64,000 bases of DNA. It comes from Arthrobacter globiformis. Its GTDB lineage: Bacteria > Actinomycetota > Actinomycetes > Actinomycetales > Micrococcaceae. The notes beneath the pieces were generated by a model that was given only the letters and a program-made list of their open reading frames with translations, was not told the DNA's origin and did no database searches. Location: the NCBI RefSeq assembly GCF_030815865.1, contig NZ_JAUSXI010000001.1, positions 4,154,001 to 4,218,000 on the forward strand, given 5' to 3'. Shown here in pieces: positions 25,922 to 35,001 of the stretch. A program made the translations under genes and the position numbers. Each line of letters begins with the position of its first letter. Position 1 is the stretch's first letter.

Positions 25922-28664
25922 CTAGTAGCGGTCGCTGGCTCGGGAGAACAGGTCGAGTTCCTGGGCCTGACGGACTGCTGCCCGACGGTTGTTCACGCCG
26001 AGCTTGGCGTAGATGTGACTGGTGTGCGTGCGCACCGTGTTCAAGGACACCATGAGCACGCGAGCGATGTCTGGGCCGTCGAGGTCCGTTACTAGCAGCC
26101 GGAGAACGTCTAGCTCGCGTTCACTCAGGGGCGCGATCAGACCCTGCCTGACGGGCGCGGTGTCCTCGGTGTTGTTCATGGCCGCCACGAGCCGGCGGAG
26201 GTGGCCCGGGGCCATCCGTTGTTTCACAGCCGCTCTCAGCAGGGAACCCATCGGTGCGCCCTCATCAGCGAAGATGCGAACGTAGCCCTCCGGCTCCGCC
26301 AGCGCCACTGCTCGATGCAGTGAGGCAAGCGCCGCGGGGATGTCACCCCGCGTCTGGTCGGCGAGCGCCTGAAGCACGAGGATCTCGATGACGCTTCCCG
26401 TTCTTCCGCCATCCTCTGCCGCTCGCAGCAGGCGACCCAGCAGCCGGATGGCCTCCTGGAGGGAGGAGGCTGAGCGCTCGTTCGCGGACCTGGCCAGGAG
26501 CACCCTGGCAAGAGTGATGTGCTCGAACTCCCGAAAGTAGCTCAGGTCATCTTCAGCCGACAGAGCTCGCTCCCGCACCCAGCCGAGCGCTTCACCCAAC
26601 CTCCCTTGCGCCACCAGGATCCGGGCCTTCAAAGCCGGCACCGGACGTATGTTGGGGAAGTAATCGCCCGTATAGAGCCGCTCCGCCTCAGCCAGGAGGT
26701 CGAGTGCACCGGCTAAATCGCCTTCTGCCTCAAGGATCCGCGCCATGGCAACCCGCCAGCGATACAGGTTTTGAGGCAGCTCACCAACGGGACCCAACTC
26801 CTGGCTGCGCAGCAGGAGCCGGGTGGCTTCCTGCAGGTCGCCGCGCTCCCGGCAGACCCCACTCATCCCCACATGCATGTCCGCTGTCCCCCGCAGAACC
26901 GATCCGCGCTTCCCGGAAGCACGCTCCAGGGCCTGTTCGTAGGTGCGCATGGCATCGCTGAGACGCCCCTGCGCAAGGCGTATGTCCGCCAAGGCGATCG
27001 CGCACCCGAAGGTGTCCGCGAGGTGCCCGGCACGGTGCAGGCCGGACATGCATTGGGCATAGGCCCGATGGGCTGCCTCGAGCTCCCCGTCCCCCCAATA
27101 GGCGAGTCCCAGCAGACCACACGCCGCGGCACGGCCGAGATGGTCGTCCTCAGGTGCAAGATCAAGTGCACGCTGGGCGTGACTCACCGTACCGGATCCA
27201 TCGCCCCGGCCAAGAGCCAGCGCGGCCCGATAGACTTCAATCGTTTCGGGAAGGCGGCGAAATTCTTCATCGTCGGCTACGACCATTTCCGTTGATCGGC
27301 CGTGGATTGCCTTACTCATACCCGTCGGTGGATCCAGCCACCGTTCCACGTCCCGCAGCCGGGCCTCGACTCCCTCCACGTCGCCAGTCACAACCAACGC
27401 GCCGACCAGCCCCACCCCGAGCACCGGCCTCACACGGACCACATCGTCGGGGAGAACTTTCAACCAGGCGCGCAGCACGGCCTCCTGCCGGTTCCGCCGA
27501 ATGTCGGGAACCGCCAGCTCGACAAGGTCCGCCGCCCGTTCGAAATCCTCCCCAGCCAAGGCATGGCGGATGGCATCGAACGCCTCACCGTTCTGTTCGT
27601 ACCAAATGCTCGCCCGCCGATGCAGATCCGGGACCTCGTCGCCGCGCTCCTCCACCAAGCGCGCCTGCAGAACATCCGCAAAAAGCTGGTGATAGCGATA
27701 CCACTCACGGCGGTCATCCAAGGGAACCAGAAACAAGTTCGCCCGCTCCAACGCCGCCAGCCTGAGCTTGCCATTGTCCTGTCCCGTAACGGCATCGCAC
27801 AGAGGGCCGGTAAGCCGGTCAAGGACGGAAGTCTGGAGCAGGAAGTGTTGAACATCCTCCGGTTGACGCTGCAGAACCTCCTCGACCAAATAGTCCACGA
27901 TGTATCGGTCGTTCCCGGCAAAGCCCGCGATGAACGCGGCGATGTCTTCCCGGCCCTGCATTGAAAGCACAGCGAGCTGGAGCGCCGCGATCCACCCCCT
28001 CGGTGCGCCCCTCCAGCACTGCCACATCCCGGGCCGGCAACGCTGTACCCAGGATGCCGTTGAGATACTCCGCCGCCTCGTCCGTAGTGAATCGCAGATC
28101 AGCGGCACGAATCTCGACGAGCTCTCCCCGGGCCCGCAACCGCGCCAGCGGCAACACCGGGTCAGCCCGGCCGGCAATCACCAGGTGCACCTGCGGCGGC
28201 AGATGCTCCAGCAGGAAAGCGATCCCGTCCTGTATGTCACGCGCGTCAATGACGTGATAGTCATCGAGAACCAGGACGACATTGTTCGAAACAGCATGGA
28301 GGTCATTGAGAAGAGTGGCGAGGAGCGCTTCGATTGGAGGCTGCACCGACTGCAGGAGCGAGAGCGCAGCCGCACCGGCGCCGTTGGTCACCCTCTCCAG
28401 CGCCGTGACGAAGTACGTCCAAAACAGCGCGGAATCGTTGTCACGCTTGTCGAGCGAGAGCCACGCCGCCGACCGCCCATCAGCAGAAACAGTTGCCAGC
28501 CACTCAGTCAGCAGCGTCGTCTTACCGAACCCGGCCGGAGCCGACACGAGCGTCAGCGCGGAATCGGCTCCACGGTTCAGGCCCTCGAGCAACCTCGGAC
28601 GCGTGGTCAGGCCGGGTCGCCGCCTAGGGACGTGGAACTTGGTCTCGAGAAGTGGGCCCACCAT
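25922..28664 (-). pseudogene. LuxR-family MalT-like ATPase regulator, single-base frameshift
   Basis: Starts at 28664 with KFHVPRRRPGL and a Walker A motif APAGFGKTT near residues 42-50, then VLVLDDYHVID as Walker B. The frame breaks at the G5 run (27995-27999 on the plus strand); reading four G joins EGRTEG to WIAALQLAVLS and the protein continues to 25922. Helical repeats follow, ending in a LuxR helix-turn-helix (LSERELDVLRLLVTDLDGPDIARVLMVSLNTVRTHTSHIYAKLGVNNR). The joined length of about 913 residues is normal for this class. Both halves look well preserved, so a recent mutation or a sequencing error are both possible. Confidence 0.85.
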
Positions 28665-28809
28665 GACCGCCTCCCCTCACAGACAGTGTACGGCTGCCGT
28701 GACTGAGGTCTCCACCAACAGGCGTTGTCGCATGGAGTTCGACCCGCCACCCATTGCCAGTGCAAGGAACCCGAAGTTAACATTGGTTTCCGGCCCGAGG
28801 AGGTTAGCG

Positions 28810-29217
28810 ATGCTCGATGAGGCGGACCTCCTGCAGGCGTTGCGGCGTCACTGGGAGTACTCCAGCAAGGAGGAGGACGTCTCCCACGAGATCTACCACG
28901 ACGACGCTGTGCTTGAGTTCCCTCTGTCGGGCGAACGGTTCGAAGGCGTCGAGAACTTCCGCGAATGGCGACGGCAGTACCCGGCGAGGCTCAAGTTCCA
29001 CACTCGACGAATAACTCATCGTGCCAACTTGGTGGTTGTAGAGAACCTGATCAGCTACGACGGCGCACCATGGATGTATACCGTCAGTCTGATGGAGTTC
29101 AGGGGCGACCGGGTTGCTCACGAGCGGCTCTACATCATGGATGGCTGGGAAGCTGCAGAATGGCGCATCCCATGGCGTGCCGAGCGTTCTGCAGACCCGC
29201 CCCCACCACCTCCCTAG
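28810..29217 (+). CDS. SnoaL-like / NTF2-fold protein
   Basis: 135 residues. LLQALRRHWEYSSKEEDVSHEIYHDDAVLEFPLSGERFEGVENFREWRRQYP has the NTF2-like fold pattern used by polyketide cyclases, limonene epoxide hydrolases and many small-molecule binders. GAGGAGG lies six bases before ATG 28810. It is divergent from the LuxR-type regulator, with 145 bases between, so it may be a target. The Pro-rich C-terminus (six prolines) is unusual. The reaction is unknown. Confidence 0.8.
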   Translation: MLDEADLLQALRRHWEYSSKEEDVSHEIYHDDAVLEFPLSGERFEGVENFREWRRQYPARLKFHTRRITHRANLVVVENLISYDGAPWMYTVSLMEFRGDRVAHERLYIMDGWEAAEWRIPWRAERSADPPPPPP

Positions 29218-29361
29218 CTCGGCAGTTGTAGTCGCTCCCCGCACCCACACCGCTGACGAGGCCGACGGCGTCCGTGACCCTCACTCACCTCGACCAAGGT
29301 GTGCCCTAGCCATGTTCGATTTGGCGCCTACAGGAACATCGTCGAAGGAGGGCCGACAGCG

Positions 29362-30105
29362 TCAGGCCGAGAACCCTCCGTCGGCCTTAATGAGCTGACC
29401 GGAAACCCAGCGGCCTGCCGGGGACAGCAGGAAAGCCGCGGTTCCCGCCACGTCGGCGGGGGTGCCCAGGCGGCCGCCCGGCTGGTGCCGGACCAGCGCT
29501 TCGCGGGTCTGGTCATCCATCCAGCCGGTGTCCACGGGCCCGGGATTGAGCACATTGGCGCTGATGCCGAGCGGCCCAAGTTCACGCGCGGAGGCGATCA
29601 CGATCCGGTCCAGCGCACCTTTAGACGCACCGTACGGCAGATTGAACGCTGTGTGGTCGCTGGTCAGCGCGACGATCGCGCCGCCGTCGTCCGCTGCCTG
29701 CTGCGCGAAGGCGCGAATCAGCTGCCAGCTGGCCCTGGTGTTCACGGCAAAGTGCCGTTCGAAGCTTTCGAGGGTGGTGTCCAGGATGCCCGAGTCGACG
29801 GATTCGGCGTGACTGAGGACCATTCCGTGCAGGGTTCCTGCCTGCGCGGCCACGTCCGCCATCAGCCGGTCGACGGCGCCCGGGTCCTGAAAGTTGGCGG
29901 GCAGGGCTACCACCTTGGAGCCGATGGCCGCCAGTTCGGCGGCGAGCCGGCCGACGTCGTCCGGCTGGATGCCCCAGGGCATGCGGGCGTCGTAGTCCTG
30001 CCAGTAGGTCAGCACCAGGTCCCAGCCGTCGGCGGCCAGCTGGCGGGCAATCCCTGCGCCGATTCCGGCGAGCCGACCGACGCCGGTCACCAGTGCGGTG
30101 CTCAT
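29362..30105 (-). CDS. short-chain dehydrogenase/reductase
   Basis: 247 residues. The cofactor motif is variant (TGVGRLAGIGAGIARQL), as in FabI-like or GlcDH-like SDRs. The active-site block is TSDHTAFNLPYGASKGALDRI with Tyr-x-x-x-Lys, and the C-terminal SGQLIKADGGFSA is typical. It probably uses NAD(P)H; the substrate is unknown. The start at 30105 overlaps the stop of the upstream GT87 gene in an ATGA, so translation is coupled. Confidence 0.88.
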   Translation of the reverse strand: MSTALVTGVGRLAGIGAGIARQLAADGWDLVLTYWQDYDARMPWGIQPDDVGRLAAELAAIGSKVVALPANFQDPGAVDRLMADVAAQAGTLHGMVLSHAESVDSGILDTTLESFERHFAVNTRASWQLIRAFAQQAADDGGAIVALTSDHTAFNLPYGASKGALDRIVIASARELGPLGISANVLNPGPVDTGWMDDQTREALVRHQPGGRLGTPADVAGTAAFLLSPAGRWVSGQLIKADGGFSA

Positions 30106-31484
30106 TCCGGCAGCTCCGCCACGGCGTCTCGCCGAAGGACCACGAGCCAGCACGCCATGATGGCCAGCGCGCAGAAAACTCCGGTGCTGGATGCCATGAT
30201 CCACAGGACCGGCGTCTGGAGGTCAAGGTTTTCGGCGCCGAGGGCCGTGCCGATGGTTTTCGGCGAGAACAGGAACACAATGGTGGACACGCCCAGGACG
30301 GCGCCCATCACCCCGCGCTGCAGCCGGTACCGCTGGGGAGTTTGGCGCAGGGTCCAGGCGAACGCCGGAAGCACCGCGGCCATCCAGACCCAGTGGTGCG
30401 ACCACGAGACGGGGCTGATCAGGAGCATGGTGAGAGCCGTGGCGGAAATGGCCACCACCCTGGCGCCCTGGCTGCTGGCGGTCCTGATGAGTGCGGCGCC
30501 CAGACCCACCACGAGCAGGCTCAGGAGCAGCCACGGCACGTTCACTGCGTTCGCCGGAACCCCGAAGTGGAGCAGCGCACCCTTGATGGAGAGGTTGTCC
30601 ACGTAGCCTGCGCCGCCGATCCGGGACGTGTCGGGAAGGATCTCCAGCCAGAAGCTGAGGGATTCGGCCGGGCGGAGCAGCCAGCCCAGCAGCACGGTGA
30701 AGGCGAAGCCGGCGCACATGTTCAGCAGTCCGCGCCAGTCCTTGCGCACCAGGAAATACAGGCCGAAGACCAGGGGTGTCAGCTTGATCCCGGCGGCAAC
30801 GCCCACCAGGAAACCGCTGCCGGGCAGACCATTCCGCCAGCGCGGGCTGCGGGCCAACAGGTCCGCCGTCATCAGCCCCAGCAGCAGGATGTTGATCTGG
30901 CCGAAGGCCAGGGTTTCGCGCCACGGCCCCAGACTCAGGACGGCCAGGAACAGCACCACCGCGCCGAGCCGGTTGAGTGCGGACCGGACGGTCGGCGAGG
31001 AAAAGGTGCTGCGCCAGCTGGGCTTGCTGTTCCAGTAGCGGACGCCTAGCGCCGCCACCCAGCCGGCCACCGCCACGCCGGCGGCGTTGAACAGCAGCAG
31101 CGCGGTGGCCTGTGGCAGTTTCGCGAGCAGGCTGAAGAGCAGCGCCGCGAACGGCGGATAAGTGAAGGGCAGTTCCGGGCCGCCGGCCCAATTGACCGTG
31201 GGCAGGTAGAGGCCCGACGGCGCCACGCCGGCGTCGTTGAGGATCTTGCCGCCGTACCAGTAGACGCTGAAGTCCAGGCCCTTCTCGCCCCACACGTCCA
31301 GCCTGGAGGTCACAAAGAAGGCTGCGGCGAGCACCGTCAAAAGGACCACCAGTTCGACGGCGGCCAGTGCGGGCCAGCGCCGGCGGAGCCCCGGTTCGGA
31401 GGACATCCGGAGATCCGCGGTCTGATCGGGTCCCCCGGGCCCGCCAGGTCTGTCGTTCTTCGTTCGGGCAGTAAGCAGTGCCAT
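30102..31484 (-). CDS. GT87-family polyprenyl-phosphate-mannose-dependent mannosyltransferase-like protein
   Basis: 460 residues, a multi-spanning GT-C membrane enzyme. A short Gly/Pro-rich cytoplasmic N-terminus precedes about ten helices. The first extracellular loop contains LDFSVYWYGGKILNDAG with the acidic residue expected for catalysis, and PFTYPPFAALLFSLLA is a family signature. SWSHHWVW occurs near residue 355. Family members such as mycobacterial PimE add alpha-1,2-mannose from a lipid donor. GGGGGA precedes ATG 31484. A paralogue is at 33676. Confidence 0.87.
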   Translation of the reverse strand: MALLTARTKNDRPGGPGGPDQTADLRMSSEPGLRRRWPALAAVELVVLLTVLAAAFFVTSRLDVWGEKGLDFSVYWYGGKILNDAGVAPSGLYLPTVNWAGGPELPFTYPPFAALLFSLLAKLPQATALLLFNAAGVAVAGWVAALGVRYWNSKPSWRSTFSSPTVRSALNRLGAVVLFLAVLSLGPWRETLAFGQINILLLGLMTADLLARSPRWRNGLPGSGFLVGVAAGIKLTPLVFGLYFLVRKDWRGLLNMCAGFAFTVLLGWLLRPAESLSFWLEILPDTSRIGGAGYVDNLSIKGALLHFGVPANAVNVPWLLLSLLVVGLGAALIRTASSQGARVVAISATALTMLLISPVSWSHHWVWMAAVLPAFAWTLRQTPQRYRLQRGVMGAVLGVSTIVFLFSPKTIGTALGAENLDLQTPVLWIMASSTGVFCALAIMACWLVVLRRDAVAELPE

Positions 31485-31577
31485 TCAGTGTCCCCCAGCT
31501 GTAGTCCGGCAGTGTGCGCCTCCGGGACGCGTAGCGCGTTCAGCCGCAAGAGCGGGGCGCCGCTACGGGCGCCCCGC

Positions 31578-33005
31578 TTAGTCTACTGAAGCCGTGGCCA
31601 CCGCTGCGGGCTTCCGTCGCCCGGCGTCTTTGCGGATGGTGGCGCTGATGACTGCGGCGATGGTGCACATCGCGGCGGCACCGAACCACGCGTAGTTGTA
31701 GTGGCCGGTGGCGTCCCGGATGGCTCCGGCGGCCAGGGCGGCCGCGGCGGCACCCAGCTGGTGCGCCGCGAACACCCAGCCGAACACCACGCTGCCGTCC
31801 GCACCGAACACCTGGCGGCAGATCGCGGCAGTCGGCGGAACCGTGGCCACCCAGTCCAGGCCGTAGATCACAACGAACACGATCATGCTGGGCTGGACCG
31901 AGGAGCCCAGCAGCAGCGGGAGCACCAGGAGTCCAATCCCGCGGAACTGGTAGTACACGGCCAGCAGGATCCGCGGGTTGAACCGGTCGGTCAGCCAGCC
32001 GGAGGCGATAGTGCCCAGGATGTCGAAGATCCCGACGACGGCGAGCAGGCCGGCCGCCGTCGTCTCCGGCATGCCGTGGTCATGCGCGGACGGGATGAAG
32101 TGCGTGCCGATCAGCCCGTTCGTCGTGGCGCCACAGATGGCGAACCCGGCAGCGAGCGCCCAGAACGTGCGGTTCCTGCTGGCGCTCCGCAGCACCAGCA
32201 GTGCCCGGACGGCTGCGTTGCGGCGGGGTTCCGCAGACTCCGGGGCAGCAGTCGCAACTGAAGGGGCGCCCGACGGTTCCTCGGCACCATAAGGCAACGC
32301 CCCGACGTCGGCCGGTGAGTTTTTCAGGAACTTCAGCACCAGCGGAACCACGGCCAGGGCACCGGCGGCGATGAGCAGCGAGGCCTGGCGCCAGCCCGGG
32401 TCCTGGGCGAGCATCGCGATGAACGGCAGGAAGACCAGCTGCCCGGCGGCGCTGCCGGCGGTCAGGATGCCGATCACCAGGCCCCGGCTCCTGGCGAACC
32501 AGGTGTTGGCGATGGTCGCCGCGAACACCAGCGCCATGGATCCGGTGCCCAGGCCGATCAGCAGGCCCCAGGTGAGGAGGATCTGCCAGGACTGGTTGAC
32601 CAGCACGGTCAGGGCGCTGCCAGCGCCAATCAGTCCGAGGGCGACGGCGGTAACGGCGCGGATGCCGAACCGTTCCATGAGGGCCGCGGCGAAGGGGGCC
32701 GTGAGTCCGAACAGCACCAGGTTGATGCTGACCGCGGCCGATAGCACGGTGGTGGACCAGCCGAACTCCTGCTGCAGCGGCACCATGAGAACGCCGGGCG
32801 CGGCACGGAAGCCGGCGGCCCCGACGAGCGCCAGGAACGCCACTGCAGCCACGGTCCACGCCGGATGCAGGCGGCGCCGTTTCTTCGGCCCCTCCTCTGA
32901 ATTCTTCAACCCCTCCTCTGGAGTTTTTGTACAGATATTGTCCTCTAATGGGCCTTCAGGTCGCGATATCTGTACAAAAACTCCGGGGTCCACAGAGTTG
33001 CTCAT
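31578..33005 (-). CDS. MFS transporter (OFA/monocarboxylate-like)
   Basis: 475 residues with twelve predicted helices after a 47-residue charged N-terminus. GFRAAPGVLMVPLQQEFGWSTTVLSAAVSINLVLFGL and GTGSMALVFAATIANTWFARSRGLVIGILTAGSAAGQL resemble the oxalate/formate antiporter group. The ATG at 33005 overlaps the HxlR stop (ATGA). The N-terminal coding region includes a perfect 19-bp inverted repeat and a repeated EEG segment, which is odd for a membrane-protein terminus. The cargo is unknown; the upstream regulator probably controls it. Confidence 0.87.
   Translation of the reverse strand: MSNSVDPGVFVQISRPEGPLEDNICTKTPEEGLKNSEEGPKKRRRLHPAWTVAAVAFLALVGAAGFRAAPGVLMVPLQQEFGWSTTVLSAAVSINLVLFGLTAPFAAALMERFGIRAVTAVALGLIGAGSALTVLVNQSWQILLTWGLLIGLGTGSMALVFAATIANTWFARSRGLVIGILTAGSAAGQLVFLPFIAMLAQDPGWRQASLLIAAGALAVVPLVLKFLKNSPADVGALPYGAEEPSGAPSVATAAPESAEPRRNAAVRALLVLRSASRNRTFWALAAGFAICGATTNGLIGTHFIPSAHDHGMPETTAAGLLAVVGIFDILGTIASGWLTDRFNPRILLAVYYQFRGIGLLVLPLLLGSSVQPSMIVFVVIYGLDWVATVPPTAAICRQVFGADGSVVFGWVFAAHQLGAAAAALAAGAIRDATGHYNYAWFGAAAMCTIAAVISATIRKDAGRRKPAAVATASVD
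32921..32985 (-). repeat. 19-bp perfect inverted repeat inside the 5' end of the MFS gene
   Basis: Arms at 32921-32939 and 32967-32985 are exactly complementary, with a 27-base spacer. They lie within codons 7-28 of the MFS gene. In mRNA they would form a very stable hairpin soon after the start codon; in DNA they contain TGTACAGATAT half-sites. It may be an operator, attenuator or inserted repeat. Confidence 0.8.
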
Positions 33006-33550
33006 GCGGCTGTTCCTTCTTCTCCGCGGCCTTGTGTGCGGTTGGTCGGTGTGTCTGTTGGCTGGGGCGCCGTCGCCAGCGGGAGCGGTTCTTCGCTTCG
33101 GGTCAGGCTGTGCCAGCTGGTGTTTTCCGCGGTGAGCCGTTGCCCGCATTCGGTGCAGGTGTCAGCAGAGCCCGTGCGCTGCCCGCAGGTTGCGTGGACC
33201 ACGTACATGTGGGCCTGCTCCGACGGTGCCTGCAGATGCTTTTCGGACCAGATGACGACGGCGTTGAGCACCGGCAGGGCGTCCTCGCCTTTAGTGGTGA
33301 GGACGTATTCCTGGCGGGTGCGACCGCCGTCGTCGTAGGGCTGTTTTGCCAGCAGACCGGACTCCACGAGGGAGGCGAGCCGCCGGGTGAGGACCGAGTC
33401 AGCCACCTGGAGGCGCGTTTTCATCGCGTCGAAGCGGCCGTTGCCGAAGAAGACCTCGCGGAGGACCAGCATGCCCCAGGGGTCGCCGAAAATGTCCAGG
33501 CCGCGGGCCATGCTGCAGTTGCGCTGGGACCAGTCGGAGCGGAGAGCCAT
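33002..33550 (-). CDS. HxlR-family transcriptional regulator
   Basis: 182 residues. The winged-helix core runs from SMARGLDIFGDPWGMLVLREVFFG to TRLQVADSVLTRRLASLVESGLL and YDDGGRTRQEYVLTTKGEDALPVL. After the usual HxlR domain a Cys-rich tail (HATCGQRTGSADTCTECGQRL) looks like a small zinc ribbon. HxlR proteins sense electrophiles, aldehydes or other ligands and bind palindromes. It lies first in a two-gene unit with the MFS exporter and has a palindrome just upstream of its start. Confidence 0.9.
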   Translation of the reverse strand: MALRSDWSQRNCSMARGLDIFGDPWGMLVLREVFFGNGRFDAMKTRLQVADSVLTRRLASLVESGLLAKQPYDDGGRTRQEYVLTTKGEDALPVLNAVVIWSEKHLQAPSEQAHMYVVHATCGQRTGSADTCTECGQRLTAENTSWHSLTRSEEPLPLATAPQPTDTPTNRTQGRGEEGTAA

Positions 33551-33567
33551 GCTGCGACCCTAGCTGA

Positions 33568-33582
33568 CTTTCTTGAAGAAAG
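33568..33582. promoter_or_regulatory. candidate autoregulatory operator of the HxlR-MFS unit
   Basis: CTTTCTTGAAGAAAG is a perfect 15-bp palindrome around a central G, 18 bases upstream of the HxlR start codon. Flanking TAGCT and CTAGC add weaker symmetry. Position at the promoter of a regulator gene suggests autoregulation; the binder is inferred. Confidence 0.6.
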
Positions 33583-33620
33583 CTAGCACTGGGGCGGTGG
33601 CCTAAATCGAAGTGACAGAA

Positions 33621-33651
33621 CACGGCAATGTTTCTCGGAAACACTGCCGTG
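33621..33651 (-). terminator. hairpin downstream of the metB-GT87 unit
   Basis: CACGGCAATGTTTC pairs with GAAACACTGCCGTG with one mismatch and a loop of three bases. It lies 25 bases beyond the GT87 stop on the minus strand and is followed by a moderately T-rich segment. Confidence 0.6.
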
Positions 33652-33675
33652 AACTGCCATCTCGAGGAGACCTGG

Positions 33676-35001
33676 CTAGGGTTGCCGGCCGATCCCTTTC
33701 CGCGAGGGCCGGTATGCGGCGGCCCAGTACAACAAAAGCGCCACGCCGCACAGCACGCCCAGGCTGGAGACCATGAGCGGCCATTGCGCCTGCGGGTTTA
33801 CGCCCCACAGTTCTGCGCCGGCCATCATGGCGAGGTCCTTCGGAGTGAGGTAAAACGCCGCTCCGGCCGCTGCCACGAGGATCCAGCCGGCCACCCGCAT
33901 CCGGCCTTGCCTGGAGGGGACGCGGTGCATCGCAAACGCCATGGAAGGCAGCGCCACAGCCATCCATACCCAGTGGTGCGACCACGAGATCGGGCTAATG
34001 AGAAGCATGAGAACCGCCGTCGCAGACACGGCCACGAAGTTTTCGTCAGCGGCAACGGTCCATTTGATCACCAGCGAGGCCACCACCACGAGCGCGAGGG
34101 AGAGCACCAGCCACAGCAGGCTGGTAACCCCTGAGTCCGGCAGTCCGAGGTGCAGCAGCAGCCCCTTGACGGAAAGGTTGTCCACGTAGCCGGGATCGCC
34201 GATGCGGCCGGTGTCGGGAAGGACTTTGGTCCAGAACGTGACAGAGGCGTTGGGCAGCGCGGCCCAGGCCACGGCGATGGATCCGAAGAATCCGGCGGCC
34301 ATCCATCCCAGCGCCTTGAAGTCGCGGCGCATCAGGAAGTACAGCCCGAACACCAGGGGCGTGAGCTTGATCCCTGCCGCGATCCCGATCAGCAGCCCGG
34401 CCGGCCAGCGGATCTCACCCGCGCGGGATTTCCCGTGCAGCGCGAAGTCGGCGAGGATCAGGCCCATCAGGATGATGTTGACCTGCCCGAACACGAAGGT
34501 GTCCCGCCACGGCCCCAGCAGCACGATGGCTCCGGTTCCGGCCAGGGCCACGGTGCGGAACCGCCAGTCCGCAAAGGCGTCCCGCCAGCGGGTTATGCCG
34601 AAGTAGTGCCGGGCGAGCCAGGCGGATACCACCGCGGCTCCAGACAGCGCAGCGCCAATGAAGAGCACGCTGCTCTGGCCGAGGCTCAGGGTGGCGAGGC
34701 CGGCGAACAGCAGCGCGGCGAACGGCGGATACGTGAAGGGCAGGCCGTCCCGGACCGCGTAAAGTTCGCTGACGCCGCTTTCACCGGTCTGCAGCACCTT
34801 GGTTCCGCCGTAGTAGTAGACCTCGAAGTCGTTCATCATCGGGGCGTAGTGGGAGTACAGCACCGCGAGGGAGGCGGCGACGGCGAGCGCACCCGCCGCC
34901 GTCGTCAACCATCCGCGCGCGGTCGGCCGCCCTGTGGCCGGCGCTGGTGCCGACGGCGCCGGCGCCTGTGTCCGGTCGGGGGTCTCCGGAGCCGCCGTCA
35001 C
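33676..35001 (-). CDS. GT87-family mannosyltransferase-like membrane protein (second copy)
   Basis: 441 residues, clearly related to the protein at 30102-31484. It shares DFEVYYYGGTKVLQTGESG, GLPFTYPPFAALLFAGLA, FGQVNIILMGLILADF and ISWSHHWVWMAVALPSMAF. About ten helices follow an Ala/Pro-rich N-terminus. It probably transfers mannose from a polyprenyl-phosphate donor to a lipid or glycan outside the membrane. The GTG start at 35001 overlaps the metB stop (GTGA), an unexpected link between a methionine gene and a glycosyltransferase. Confidence 0.87.
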   Translation of the reverse strand: MTAAPETPDRTQAPAPSAPAPATGRPTARGWLTTAAGALAVAASLAVLYSHYAPMMNDFEVYYYGGTKVLQTGESGVSELYAVRDGLPFTYPPFAALLFAGLATLSLGQSSVLFIGAALSGAAVVSAWLARHYFGITRWRDAFADWRFRTVALAGTGAIVLLGPWRDTFVFGQVNIILMGLILADFALHGKSRAGEIRWPAGLLIGIAAGIKLTPLVFGLYFLMRRDFKALGWMAAGFFGSIAVAWAALPNASVTFWTKVLPDTGRIGDPGYVDNLSVKGLLLHLGLPDSGVTSLLWLVLSLALVVVASLVIKWTVAADENFVAVSATAVLMLLISPISWSHHWVWMAVALPSMAFAMHRVPSRQGRMRVAGWILVAAAGAAFYLTPKDLAMMAGAELWGVNPQAQWPLMVSSLGVLCGVALLLYWAAAYRPSRKGIGRQP

